From an uncultured Clostridia bacterium (GTDB lineage: Bacteria > Bacillota > Clostridia > Oscillospirales > Ruminococcaceae): 64,000 bases of DNA. Positions 8,241 to 17,114 of the stretch are shown here, in pieces. Position 1 is the stretch's first letter. Every line of letters begins with the position of its first letter. A program made the position numbers and the translations under genes. The stretch covers positions 62,001 to 126,000 of the forward strand of contig CANRNN010000009.1 of NCBI GenBank assembly GCA_947632025.1. The letters run 5' to 3'. Below the pieces are notes generated by a model. It did no database searches. It saw nothing but the letters and a program-made list of their open reading frames with translations, and was not told the origin of the DNA.

Positions 8241-8921
8241 TTGGCAGGTCTTGACGAAAGGCTTATGACGGCAGCCGCCTTCTGCCGCAGCGGGAGGATC
8301 GTCTGCGATGTGGGCTGCGATCACGCACGATTGGCGTGCTATTTAGCCGCGAACGGCGCTTCGGAGGTGATAGCCTCCGATATAGCGGACGGTCCTTTGG
8401 AATCAGCCAGACGGACCGTCAAAGCCGAGGGAGTTTCCAACGTCCGTGTGGTGAAGTCCGACGGTCTTGCTGCCGTCGGTTTCGCTGATGATGTTGTTGT
8501 CTGCGGAATGGGCGGGGAGCTTATCGCGTCCGTAATAGGCAGCTGCCGTTTCCTTTCTGAGGATACAAGGTTTATTTTGCAGCCGATGACAAGGGCGAAT
8601 TTTCTGCGGAAGTGGCTTTATTCCAACGGTTTTTCGATAATCGAGGAAAAAGCCGCCCGTGCCGCCGGAAGAATATACACGGTCATGCTCGTGGGATTTA
8701 CGGGAGAAAAACGCGATATTGACGAGCTTTTTTCCTATACGGGAAAAAACCGTGACCGCGAATACTTAATATATACCGCTCATAAGCTTAAAACCGCCGC
8801 TGTTGAAATGGAAAAGTCTGACAGCGCGCGAAAGAAAGCAGAGGAATTGCTTTCACTAAGCGAAAAAATCTACAAAACAGCGAACGACGGAGGTTCGGAG
8901 GGACAAAATGACAACAGGTGA
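8241..8921 (+). CDS. trmK: tRNA (adenine(22)-N(1))-methyltransferase
   Basis: 226 residues. SAM-binding motif I is CDVGCDHARLACYL (about 22-35) with ASDI as motif II and VCGMGGELI as motif IV, the pattern of Bacillus TrmK, which makes m1A22 in tRNA. Start is taken as TTG at 8241, one base after the DUF1858 stop; the GGAGAG in that gene's last codons serves as ribosome binding site. Overlaps the Nif3-like gene by 14 bp, the usual trmK-Nif3 pairing in Firmicutes. Confidence 0.9.
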   Translation: MAGLDERLMTAAAFCRSGRIVCDVGCDHARLACYLAANGASEVIASDIADGPLESARRTVKAEGVSNVRVVKSDGLAAVGFADDVVVCGMGGELIASVIGSCRFLSEDTRFILQPMTRANFLRKWLYSNGFSIIEEKAARAAGRIYTVMLVGFTGEKRDIDELFSYTGKNRDREYLIYTAHKLKTAAVEMEKSDSARKKAEELLSLSEKIYKTANDGGSEGQNDNR

Positions 8922-9678
8922 AGTTCTGGAATTTCTTGACAAAAACGCCCCGCTCTCAAACGCCGAAAGCTTCGACAATGTCGGGCTTCTAGTCGGGAGC
9001 GCCGAAAGCGATGTTACGGGCATCTGCTGCTGTCTTGATATCACTCACAGCGTGATAGCCGAGGCGGCTGAAAAGGAAGCCAATCTTATCGTTTCGCATC
9101 ACCCTGTTATTTTCGACGGGCTGAAATCCGTCCCCGAATGGAGCCCCGTGTATTCTCTTATCCGAAACGGAATAGCGGCAATCGCCATGCACACCAACTT
9201 CGATATTGCGCCCGACGGCGTGAACGATACGCTGGTGGAGCTTCTGGAGTTTGAGGCTGCGGGAGTTTTCGAGATAACCCGCGGAGTACTCGGATTCGGT
9301 GCCGTGTGCGAGATAGGACTGGAATATTCCCCGAAAGCCCTCGCGGAATATTGTAAGGAGAAACTGTACCTTGAGGGCGTTAAATATTCGCGGTTTGAGA
9401 AATCTATCAAAAAAATCGCGGTCTGCTGCGGTGGCGGCGTGAACAGTGGTGTAATGCAGCTCGCACGAAAGCAGCATATCGACGCTATCATTTCGGGCGA
9501 TATAAAACATAATTTCTGGATAGAAGCGGAAAATTGCGGTATCGCGCTTATTGACGCGGGTCATTTCGGAACGGAAAAGGCAGCGGCACACAGGCTTGCG
9601 AAGATCCTTACGGGAAAGTTTCCGCAGGTGCCTGTGTTCGCTTCGGAGCGTGAAACCGACCCCGCAAGGTTCTGCTGA
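8908..9678 (+). CDS. Nif3-like dinuclear metal centre protein
   Basis: 256 residues of the Nif3/YqfO family. Metal-site residues are visible: IVSHHPVIF (about 62-70), MHTNFD (about 94-99) and, near the C-terminus, DAGHFGTE. Homologues form hexameric rings with a two-metal site; the reaction is unsettled. It lacks the central YqfO insert domain of some Bacillus members, having only a short middle section (VKYSRFEKSIKKIAVCCGGG). Begins inside the end of trmK; GGAGGTTCGGAGGG is the ribosome binding site. Confidence 0.9.
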   Translation: MTTGEVLEFLDKNAPLSNAESFDNVGLLVGSAESDVTGICCCLDITHSVIAEAAEKEANLIVSHHPVIFDGLKSVPEWSPVYSLIRNGIAAIAMHTNFDIAPDGVNDTLVELLEFEAAGVFEITRGVLGFGAVCEIGLEYSPKALAEYCKEKLYLEGVKYSRFEKSIKKIAVCCGGGVNSGVMQLARKQHIDAIISGDIKHNFWIEAENCGIALIDAGHFGTEKAAAHRLAKILTGKFPQVPVFASERETDPARFC

Positions 9679-9711
9679 TCTGATTTTTCTGTAGAGGAGG
9701 AGAGGGACGGA

Positions 9712-11484
9712 ATGTCGCTTGACGGTGCGCTTTTGCACTGCGTTAAGGAGGAGCTTTCCGCGCTGGTGGGGGCGCGTGTCGAAAAGGTCAGAATGCCCTC
9801 ACGCGAGGAGATCGTCATAACGCTGAGAATATTGTCGGGAAGCGGTAAAGGCTCCCACGATGTGATTTTTTCGGCGAATTCCGCGGCAGCGAGAGTTCAT
9901 ATAGCCACATTCACGTCCGAATTGCCGAAACAGCCGCCAATGCTTTGTATGCTTCTGAGAAAAAGGCTCGGCGGCGGTAAGCTCTCGGCGGTAAGGCAGG
10001 ACGGCTTGGAGCGCATACTGTTCCTTGACTTTGACTGCGTAAACGAAATAGGCGACCCCGTTGTGTATACTATAGCAGCGGAAATTATGGGAAGAAATTC
10101 CAATATTATCCTGCTGTCTGGCGGGAAGATCGTCGAAAGCATAAGGCACGTTCCCGATTCGCCCCGAAGAGTACTGCCGAATATGGAGTATGAACTTCCG
10201 CCGCGCAGAGAGCGGCTGAATATCCTCGAATGTTCGGTCGGAGAGGTTATCCGTGAGTTGGAAAGCCGTTCGGGCAGACTTGCGAAAGCACTTCCCGAAA
10301 TTCTGGAGGGGATCTCTCCCGTTTTTGCGAGGGAGGCGGCATTCCGCGCCTGCGGGGACGTTGATGCAGCGTGCGGGCTTTACGATACCGAAAAAGCGCG
10401 TCTTGCGGAATTCCTGAACGAAGCGAAAGCAGCTCTCGGCGGGCAGGGAGGAAAATTTGTCCTTATTACTGACGACACGGGAAAAAAGCGCGATTTTTCT
10501 TTCGTCAGGATAGAACAGTACGGAAACGCAGTGAGGGTGTCGGAATTTCCGACAGCCAGCGCACTGTTGGAGGATTTTTATTCGGAAGAGAGCGGCTCGG
10601 AACGCCGCCGACAGCGCTCGCGCGAGCTTATGAAAACTCTGAACACCGCATACGAGCGGGCTTTGCGGAAACTGGAGCTGCGTAAAAAAGAGCTTTCGGA
10701 GTGTGCCTCCCGCGAGGAGCTGAAAATGTTCGGCGACCTTATAAACGCCAATATTTTCCGGCTTGAAAAGGGAATGACAAAGTGTACGCTCGAAAATTTC
10801 TACGGCAGCGGGACCGTCGAGATACCGCTTGACGCAAGACTTACACCACAGCAGAACGCGCAGAAGTATTACGCCGAATACCGAAAACTCGACAACGCCG
10901 AGAAAAAGCTCTCGGAGCTTATCGAGAGCGGAGCGGCAGAGGTCGGATACCTCGACAGTGTGCTTGACAGCGCGTCAAGGGCGCAGTCCGACGAGGAATT
11001 GTCCGAAATAAAACGCGAGCTTGCCAAACAGGGATATCTTCGGCTTCCGAAAGACGACAAAAGCAGGGGAGCAAAGCAAAAGCCCACAGAGCCGCTTGAG
11101 TTTAAGTCGTCGGACGGATATGAGATCCTCGTTGGGCGCAACAATCGCCAGAACGATCTGCTTACGCTCAAAACCGCAAGGGCTGCCGATTTGTGGCTGC
11201 ACACAAAGAATATAGCAGGTTCGCACGTCATCGTGAAAAATCCGGACGGCGGGACTGTTCCTGAAAAAACAATAACCGAGGCCGCGATTTTGGCAGCGTA
11301 TCACTCAAGAGCAAGAAGCTCTTCGGGCGTTCCCGTGGACTGCACCGCCGTCAGATTCGTAAAAAAACCGGCGGGCGCAAAGCCCGGAATGGTAATTTTC
11401 ACCAATAACAGAACGCTTTACGTCACTCCCGATGAGGAAGCCGTAAATTCATTAAAGGACAACCGAAAGGAACAGCATCAATGA
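9712..11484 (+). CDS. rqcH: NFACT family protein RqcH (ribosome quality control)
   Basis: 590 residues in the order NFACT-N (about 1-200, starting with SLDGALLHCVKEEL), helical and coiled-coil middle (about 290-440, with ELRKKELSE and EKKLSELIE) and NFACT-R (about 455-560, with LWLHTKNIAGSHVIV). The bacterial homologue of Rqc2 binds stalled 50S subunits with peptidyl-tRNA and adds C-terminal Ala tails; the older name FbpA reflects fibronectin binding reported for some members. GAGGAGGAGAG precedes the ATG. Overlaps valS by 4 bp (ATGA). Confidence 0.92.
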   Translation: MSLDGALLHCVKEELSALVGARVEKVRMPSREEIVITLRILSGSGKGSHDVIFSANSAAARVHIATFTSELPKQPPMLCMLLRKRLGGGKLSAVRQDGLERILFLDFDCVNEIGDPVVYTIAAEIMGRNSNIILLSGGKIVESIRHVPDSPRRVLPNMEYELPPRRERLNILECSVGEVIRELESRSGRLAKALPEILEGISPVFAREAAFRACGDVDAACGLYDTEKARLAEFLNEAKAALGGQGGKFVLITDDTGKKRDFSFVRIEQYGNAVRVSEFPTASALLEDFYSEESGSERRRQRSRELMKTLNTAYERALRKLELRKKELSECASREELKMFGDLINANIFRLEKGMTKCTLENFYGSGTVEIPLDARLTPQQNAQKYYAEYRKLDNAEKKLSELIESGAAEVGYLDSVLDSASRAQSDEELSEIKRELAKQGYLRLPKDDKSRGAKQKPTEPLEFKSSDGYEILVGRNNRQNDLLTLKTARAADLWLHTKNIAGSHVIVKNPDGGTVPEKTITEAAILAAYHSRARSSSGVPVDCTAVRFVKKPAGAKPGMVIFTNNRTLYVTPDEEAVNSLKDNRKEQHQ

Positions 11485-14117
11485 AGAAGGAACTCGACAA
11501 AACCTACTCCCCGAAGGATTTCGAGGACAGACTGTATAAATACTGGGAGGACAGCGGCTTTTTCCGTGCAGAAATCGACCCCAAGAAAAAACCATACACT
11601 ATAGTAATGCCGCCGCCCAACATAACGGGTCAGCTGCATATGGGACACGCGCTGGACTGCACGCTTCAGGATATCCTTATCCGTTTTAAGAGGATGCAGG
11701 GGTATTCCGCGCTGTGGCTTCCGGGGACGGATCATGCCGCTCTCGCAACAGAAGCGAAGATCGTTTCCACTATGAAGGAAGAGGGTATCACAAAATACGA
11801 CCTTGGGCGCGAGGGCTTTATGAAGCGCGCTTGGGAATGGAACGACAAGTACGGCGGAACAATCAAAAAACAGCAGCGTAAAATGGGTACTTCCTGCGAC
11901 TGGAGCCGCGACCGTTTTACAATGGACGAGGGCTGCTCCAAAGCCGTCCAGAAGGTCTTTATGGATCTCTACAACAAGGGCTTTATTTACCGCGGAGAGC
12001 GCATAATCAACTGGTGTCCGAACTGCCGCACCTCTATTTCCGATATAGAAACTGAATACGAGGAGCAGGACGGGTTTTTCTGGCATATAAACTATCCGTT
12101 TGCGGACGGCAGCGGTTTTCTGGAAATTGCGACCACAAGACCCGAAACGCTTTTGGGCGACTCGGCTGTCGCGGTAAATCCCAAAGACGAGCGGTATACG
12201 AATATCGTCGGGAAAATGCTGAAACTCCCGCTTACCGACAAGGAAATTCCCGTTATCGCGGACGAATATGTCGATATGGAATTCGGAACGGGCTGCGTGA
12301 AGATAACTCCCGCTCACGACCCCAACGACTTTGAAGTCGGAAAACGCCACGATCTGCCCGTTATTCATATGATGAACGACGATGCGACAATTATGGACGG
12401 CGTTGGCGGAAAATACGCCGGAATGGACAGATACGAAGCAAGAAAGGCTATGGTATCCGACTTAGAGGAGCAGGGACTTCTTGTGAAAGTCGAGCCTCAC
12501 AAGCACAATGTCGGCACTTGCCAGCGGTGCGGGACGATCGTAGAGCCTACCGCGTCTTTACAGTGGTTCGTTAAGATGAAAGAGCTTGCAAAGCCCGCTG
12601 TTGACGTTGTAAAGAGCGGGGAGCTGAGATTTGTTCCGAAGCGTTTTGAGAACGGTTATCTCTACTGGATGGAGAATATCCGCGACTGGTGCATTTCCCG
12701 TCAGATCTGGTGGGGACACAGGATTCCCGCGTTCTACTGCCAAAACAAGGATTGCAAAAACACTGTGATAACGCTCGACGGGATAGAAAAATGCCCGAAG
12801 TGCGGCGCGTCTATGGTTCAGGACGAGGACACGCTGGACACATGGTTCAGTTCGGCGCTCTGGCCCTTTTCAACGCTCGGTTGGCCCGACGAAACCGAGG
12901 ATTTCAAGTATTTCTATCCGACAGATACGCTTGTCACGGGGTATGATATAATCACGTTCTGGGTATCGCGTATGATTTTCAGCGGACTTGAACACACGGG
13001 GCAAAAGCCGTTCAAGGACGTTTTGATACACGGACTTGTGCGCGACGAACAGGGCAGGAAAATGTCGAAATCTCTCGGAAACGGCGTTGACCCGCTTGAA
13101 ATAATCGACAAATACGGCGCGGACGCTCTGCGGCTGACGCTCGTTACGGGAAACGCCCCCGGAAACGATATGCGCTGGACGGAAACAAAAGTCACCAATT
13201 CCAGAAACTTCGCAAACAAGCTCTGGAACGCGTCACGCTATATCCTGATGAATCTGCCCGAAGATTTTGACGAGCAGGCAAAAACGCTCCCCGAAAATCT
13301 GAGCGTCGAGGACAAGTGGGTGCTGTCGCTTTACAATAATCTTGTGCGCAGTGTCACCGTAAATCTTGAGGCGTATGAGCTTGGCGTTGCGGTTCAGAAC
13401 CTTTACGACTTCATATGGGATATTTTCTGCGACTGGTATATCGAGCTTACAAAACCCCGTATAGCCGAGGGCGGAGAGGACGCTGTCACCGCACAGAGGG
13501 TGCTGGTGTTCGTTATCCGCGGGATTTTGAAACTTCTGCACCCGTTTATGCCGTTCATTACCGAGGAGATCTGGCAGTCTATGCCCGGCACGGAGTGCGA
13601 GAGCGTGATGACCGCTAAATGGGAGAAATTCGACGAGAAGCTTAGTTTCCCCAAAGAGGAGGAGGAATTTTCAAGGATAGTCCGCGCGATTAGAGCCGTG
13701 AGAGTTCAAAGAAACGAAATGAACGTTCCGCCCTCAAAGAAGGTCACGATGATAGTCGAAACACGTTTCAAGGAGCTGTTCCAAAGCGCACGGGCATTCT
13801 TCGAGAAGCTCGCAGGCGCGGGAGAATTCAGCGTGGAAGATCACGTTTCGGCTGAGGGTATGGTAACGGTCGTTACCGACGCCGCGAGGGTGTTTATGCC
13901 GCTAGGTGAGCTTGTTGACAAGGAAAAGGAGCTTGCCCGCCTTGAAAAGGAGCGTAAAGCCGCAAAGAAGGATATAGACTTCCTTTCCGGCAAACTCAAC
14001 AATCAGGGCTTCCTCTCGAAAGCCCCTGCACAGCAGATCGAGAACGAGCGCGCAAAACTTGCGAAAGCAGAGGAAAAAATGGCGAAAATTCTCGAATCTA
14101 TCAAAGGTCTGCAATAA
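11481..14117 (+). CDS. valS: Valyl-tRNA synthetase
   Basis: 878 residues, normal bacterial length. Class I signature PPPNITGQLHMGHALD (about 44-59, HMGH as HIGH), editing domain with TTRPETLLGDSAVAVNP, zinc-binding-like CxxC pairs (CPNCR; CQNKDCKN; CPKCG), KMSKS at GRKMSKSLGN (about 524-533), anticodon-binding domain, and the C-terminal coiled-coil arm typical of ValRS (from about 810, LVDKEKELARLEKERKAAKK). Charges tRNA-Val. Last gene of the overlapping trmK-Nif3-rqcH-valS run; no T-box is present in front, so control is via the upstream promoter. Confidence 0.97.
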   Translation: MKKELDKTYSPKDFEDRLYKYWEDSGFFRAEIDPKKKPYTIVMPPPNITGQLHMGHALDCTLQDILIRFKRMQGYSALWLPGTDHAALATEAKIVSTMKEEGITKYDLGREGFMKRAWEWNDKYGGTIKKQQRKMGTSCDWSRDRFTMDEGCSKAVQKVFMDLYNKGFIYRGERIINWCPNCRTSISDIETEYEEQDGFFWHINYPFADGSGFLEIATTRPETLLGDSAVAVNPKDERYTNIVGKMLKLPLTDKEIPVIADEYVDMEFGTGCVKITPAHDPNDFEVGKRHDLPVIHMMNDDATIMDGVGGKYAGMDRYEARKAMVSDLEEQGLLVKVEPHKHNVGTCQRCGTIVEPTASLQWFVKMKELAKPAVDVVKSGELRFVPKRFENGYLYWMENIRDWCISRQIWWGHRIPAFYCQNKDCKNTVITLDGIEKCPKCGASMVQDEDTLDTWFSSALWPFSTLGWPDETEDFKYFYPTDTLVTGYDIITFWVSRMIFSGLEHTGQKPFKDVLIHGLVRDEQGRKMSKSLGNGVDPLEIIDKYGADALRLTLVTGNAPGNDMRWTETKVTNSRNFANKLWNASRYILMNLPEDFDEQAKTLPENLSVEDKWVLSLYNNLVRSVTVNLEAYELGVAVQNLYDFIWDIFCDWYIELTKPRIAEGGEDAVTAQRVLVFVIRGILKLLHPFMPFITEEIWQSMPGTECESVMTAKWEKFDEKLSFPKEEEEFSRIVRAIRAVRVQRNEMNVPPSKKVTMIVETRFKELFQSARAFFEKLAGAGEFSVEDHVSAEGMVTVVTDAARVFMPLGELVDKEKELARLEKERKAAKKDIDFLSGKLNNQGFLSKAPAQQIENERAKLAKAEEKMAKILESIKGLQ

Positions 14118-14164
14118 TTTTATTATGCGTTTCGGCACTGTTTTTGTAAAATTTGGAGGACGTT

Positions 14165-15064
14165 ATGAAAAAACTTACTTTGGCGGTATTGGCAGCAGGA
14201 ATCGGTTCTCGTTTCGGCGGCAGGTTAAAGCAGCTTGAGCCACTGGGTCCCAACGGTGAGATCCTTATTGATTATTCCGTTCACGACGCTGTTGAGGCGG
14301 GATTTGAGCGTGTGGTTTTCATTATCCGAAGTGATATTGAAAAAATCTTTCGTGAAACCGTCGGCGACAGACTTTCAAAGCGTTTAGAGGTGGAATATGT
14401 GTTCCAGTCGACGGATAAGCTCCCCGTGAGGGCGGGGGATTTCCCGTCGCGCACAAAGCCGTGGGGTACGGCACAGGCGCTGTGGTGCTGTAAGAACGTT
14501 ATAAACGGTCCGTTCGCGGTGATAAATTCCGACGACTTTTACAGTGCGGAGGCATTCGGGCAGCTTGCGGGATTCCTGAAGAATTTTACGGCGGACGCCT
14601 GCTCGGTAGATTTCAGGCTCTCGAATACGCTTTCCGATTACGGCTCTGTAAATCGCGGAATATGCCGTGTCGACGAGAAAGGACTTTTAACGTCCGTCGA
14701 GGAAACAAAATCCATCAAGCGTGGCACGGACGGCGTTATAAGAGGAAAATACGACGGCTATGAAAAAATTCTCGGCGAAGATGCCGTCACTTCAATGAGT
14801 ATGTGGGGTTTCGGCGCGGATTTTATGCCAAAGCTTGAAAGAAGACTTAAGAGTTTCATTGAAAATCTCCAGCCCGACGAGCTTTCGGGTGAGCTTACAA
14901 TAGCTGACGCTGTGGGAATGGAGATCCGTGCGGGGTATACCGTGCGTGATATTCCGACCGACGGACGCTGGTTCGGGATTACATACGAAAGCGACGTGGA
15001 AAAGGCGCGTGAAACACTGCTCGAATATCAGAACAAGGGAGTGTATACGCCGCCTATCATCTGA
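14165..15064 (+). CDS. Sugar-phosphate nucleotidyltransferase-like protein
   Basis: 299 residues of the GT-A nucleotidyltransferase fold: AVLAAGIGSRFGG (about 7-19) is the NTP-binding loop with the catalytic Arg, and FAVINSDDFY (about 120-129) the metal-binding acidic pair. Family members activate sugar phosphates or phosphocholine with NTP; the substrate cannot be told. ATG 14165 is preferred over an in-frame TTG four codons upstream, because TTGGAGGA forms the ribosome binding site. It is 11 bases from the following HD-GYP gene and 47 from valS. Confidence 0.82.
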   Translation: MKKLTLAVLAAGIGSRFGGRLKQLEPLGPNGEILIDYSVHDAVEAGFERVVFIIRSDIEKIFRETVGDRLSKRLEVEYVFQSTDKLPVRAGDFPSRTKPWGTAQALWCCKNVINGPFAVINSDDFYSAEAFGQLAGFLKNFTADACSVDFRLSNTLSDYGSVNRGICRVDEKGLLTSVEETKSIKRGTDGVIRGKYDGYEKILGEDAVTSMSMWGFGADFMPKLERRLKSFIENLQPDELSGELTIADAVGMEIRAGYTVRDIPTDGRWFGITYESDVEKARETLLEYQNKGVYTPPII

Positions 15065-15075
15065 CGGAGGACTTT

Positions 15076-16212
15076 ATGTTAATTGTACCTGTAGATAAAC
15101 TTCGCGAGGGAATGCAGCTTGCGGACAACGTGGATTCCACCACCGCCCTCGAATACCAGACCTTGCTGCTTAAGGGGACGTTTCTGTCATCGGGCATGAT
15201 AGAAATGCTTAAGGAAAAGGGAATCAAGACCGTTCATATCGTCGGAGGAGGTATAGCTGACGGCGCGAAGGTCGATCCTTCAATTTATGCCGCAAGACGC
15301 TCCGCCGACGACGAGCGCAACCGCGAACGAAACGAGCGTATAGGAAAAGCCCTGCGCGACCTCGACGAGATATTCGACTGCAGCGAAGAAATAAAGGAGC
15401 TTTCTCAGGTCGCCGTAAAAAAAGTCGACGTTATCGCGGACGACATAATAAATGATATAGCGTCGGATTCGTCTTTTCTGGGGAATCAGATGATCGCGCT
15501 GCAAAACTACGACGATTATACCTACAAGCACTGCCTGCGGGTGGCTATGCTTTCGGCAAGCGTCTGCGGAGAGCTGAATATGACTCCCGAACAGACAAAG
15601 GAAGTCGTCGTAGCCGGACTTTTACACGACATCGGAAAATCAAATATCGACCACGATATAATCATCAAGCCGGGAAAACTCACCAACGAGGAATTTGACG
15701 AGATAAAGCGTCACCCGCTTATAGGCTATAATATCCTTAAGGCAGGCGGAAATTACAGCCCGAATATTCTGGCAGGAGTTCTGTATCATCAGGAGAAATA
15801 CGACGGTTCGGGCTATCCTACGGGAATTTCCGGAGATAAGATACCGCTTATCGCGAGAATTATGACGGTATGCGATGTGTTTGACGCGCTGACTTCAAAC
15901 CGTCCTTACCGTGTGCCGTGGTCTGTCGCCGAAACGGAGGAATATATTCTGGGCGGCAGCGGCACTCACTTTGACCTTACTGTGACACAGGCGTTCCTCC
16001 GCGCTTTCAACCCGTATCCCGTCGGGACAATGGTGCAGCTTTCGGACGGGCGGCACGGCGTTGTCATCGCGCACAGCTCGAATGTGCTGCGTCCGACTGT
16101 CCGTATTATGGGAAAATTCGCGGGGGAGGAGCTGGATCTTATGAACGACTTCAGATTCCTGACGATCTCCGTGACGGGACTGTATATGGGCGACGACTAC
16201 ACGTCAAACTGA
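15076..16212 (+). CDS. HD-GYP domain protein
   Basis: 378 residues. N-terminal region (about 1-130) resembles the DUF3391-like cap preceding many HD-GYP domains, then an HD-GYP catalytic domain with LLHDIGKSNID (about 184-194), HPLIGYNIL and HQEKYDGSGYPTG (about 238-250), followed by a small beta domain (GRHGVVI). It probably hydrolyses cyclic-di-GMP. No membrane helix or receiver domain. ATG follows GACGGAGGACTTT. Likely co-transcribed with the nucleotidyltransferase. Confidence 0.88.
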   Translation: MLIVPVDKLREGMQLADNVDSTTALEYQTLLLKGTFLSSGMIEMLKEKGIKTVHIVGGGIADGAKVDPSIYAARRSADDERNRERNERIGKALRDLDEIFDCSEEIKELSQVAVKKVDVIADDIINDIASDSSFLGNQMIALQNYDDYTYKHCLRVAMLSASVCGELNMTPEQTKEVVVAGLLHDIGKSNIDHDIIIKPGKLTNEEFDEIKRHPLIGYNILKAGGNYSPNILAGVLYHQEKYDGSGYPTGISGDKIPLIARIMTVCDVFDALTSNRPYRVPWSVAETEEYILGGSGTHFDLTVTQAFLRAFNPYPVGTMVQLSDGRHGVVIAHSSNVLRPTVRIMGKFAGEELDLMNDFRFLTISVTGLYMGDDYTSN

Positions 16213-16245
16213 AACTCTTAAAATTTTGATTAAGGAAATGATAAT

Positions 16246-17079
16246 TTGAAGCTGATTGAAAATCAAACCTTTGACGAGGAGCGCGCTCTTTACGGCGGGA
16301 ACGATATCCATGCCGTGAACGTCCGTTTCGACGGACCTGCCGACGGCGAAAGCGCGTTCAAGGAATGTAAAAATATTCTCGCCGAAAAATGTTATTTCAA
16401 CTTGAGGTATCCGCTGTGGCACTGCGAGGGAATACAGGTTTCGGACTGCGAAATGACCGGAAACTGCCGTGCGGCTCTTTGGTATTCCGCGAAAATAAAG
16501 ATAAGCAGTACGAAAATGTTCGGCATAAAAGCCCTGCGCGAGTGTGCGGACGTTGAAATTTCACGCTGCGATATAAATTCCCCCGAATTCGGGTGGTCGG
16601 TAAACGGCGTTAAAATGCGGGACTGCACAGCCGTAAGCGAGTATTTTATGATGCGCTCGAAAGATCTCGTTTTTGAGAACGTAAAGTTTACGGGTAAATA
16701 CTCGTTTCAGTATATTGAGGATTCCGTTTTCGAGAACTGCGAATTCGACACGAAAGACGCTTTCTGGCACGCGAAAAATGTCACTGTAAAAAACTGCACC
16801 GTCAAGGGAGAATATCTCGCGTGGTATTGTGAAAACGTTACTTTTGAGAATTGCAAAATAATCGGAACTCAGCCGCTTTGCTGGTGCAGGGGACTGAAGC
16901 TTGTAAACTGCGAGATGTACGAAGCGGATCTTGCGTTTGAAAAATCCGATGTTCTGGCGGAGGTCACAACTCCAATAATAAGCGTTAAAAATCCGTATTC
17001 GGGAAGCATATCCGCTCCGGAAATCGGCGAAATTATCCGTACCGACGAAAGGTCCAAGGCAGAAATAATAAAAAAATAA
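16246..17079 (+). CDS. DUF3737 family protein (right-handed beta-helix)
   Basis: 277 residues. The sequence is a run of short repeats of the type 'x-F-x-N-C-x-I' (FENCEFD, VKNCTVKG, FENCKII, LVNCEMY), as in pectate-lyase-like right-handed beta-helices, and it starts with QTFDEERALYGG, the DUF3737 signature. Function unknown; annotated as hydrolase-like in many gut Firmicutes. Start TTG at 16246 follows AAGGAAATGATAA. A terminator follows directly. Confidence 0.82.
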   Translation: MKLIENQTFDEERALYGGNDIHAVNVRFDGPADGESAFKECKNILAEKCYFNLRYPLWHCEGIQVSDCEMTGNCRAALWYSAKIKISSTKMFGIKALRECADVEISRCDINSPEFGWSVNGVKMRDCTAVSEYFMMRSKDLVFENVKFTGKYSFQYIEDSVFENCEFDTKDAFWHAKNVTVKNCTVKGEYLAWYCENVTFENCKIIGTQPLCWCRGLKLVNCEMYEADLAFEKSDVLAEVTTPIISVKNPYSGSISAPEIGEIIRTDERSKAEIIKK

Positions 17080-17103
17080 CGCGGCGTTTATGCCGCGTTT
17101 TTC
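17078..17103. terminator. Bidirectional terminator
   Basis: AACGCGGC/GCCGCGTT hairpin with A-run before and TTTTTC after, between the convergent DUF3737 gene and hybrid kinase gene. Confidence 0.85.
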
Positions 17104-17114
17104 TTTGAAATATT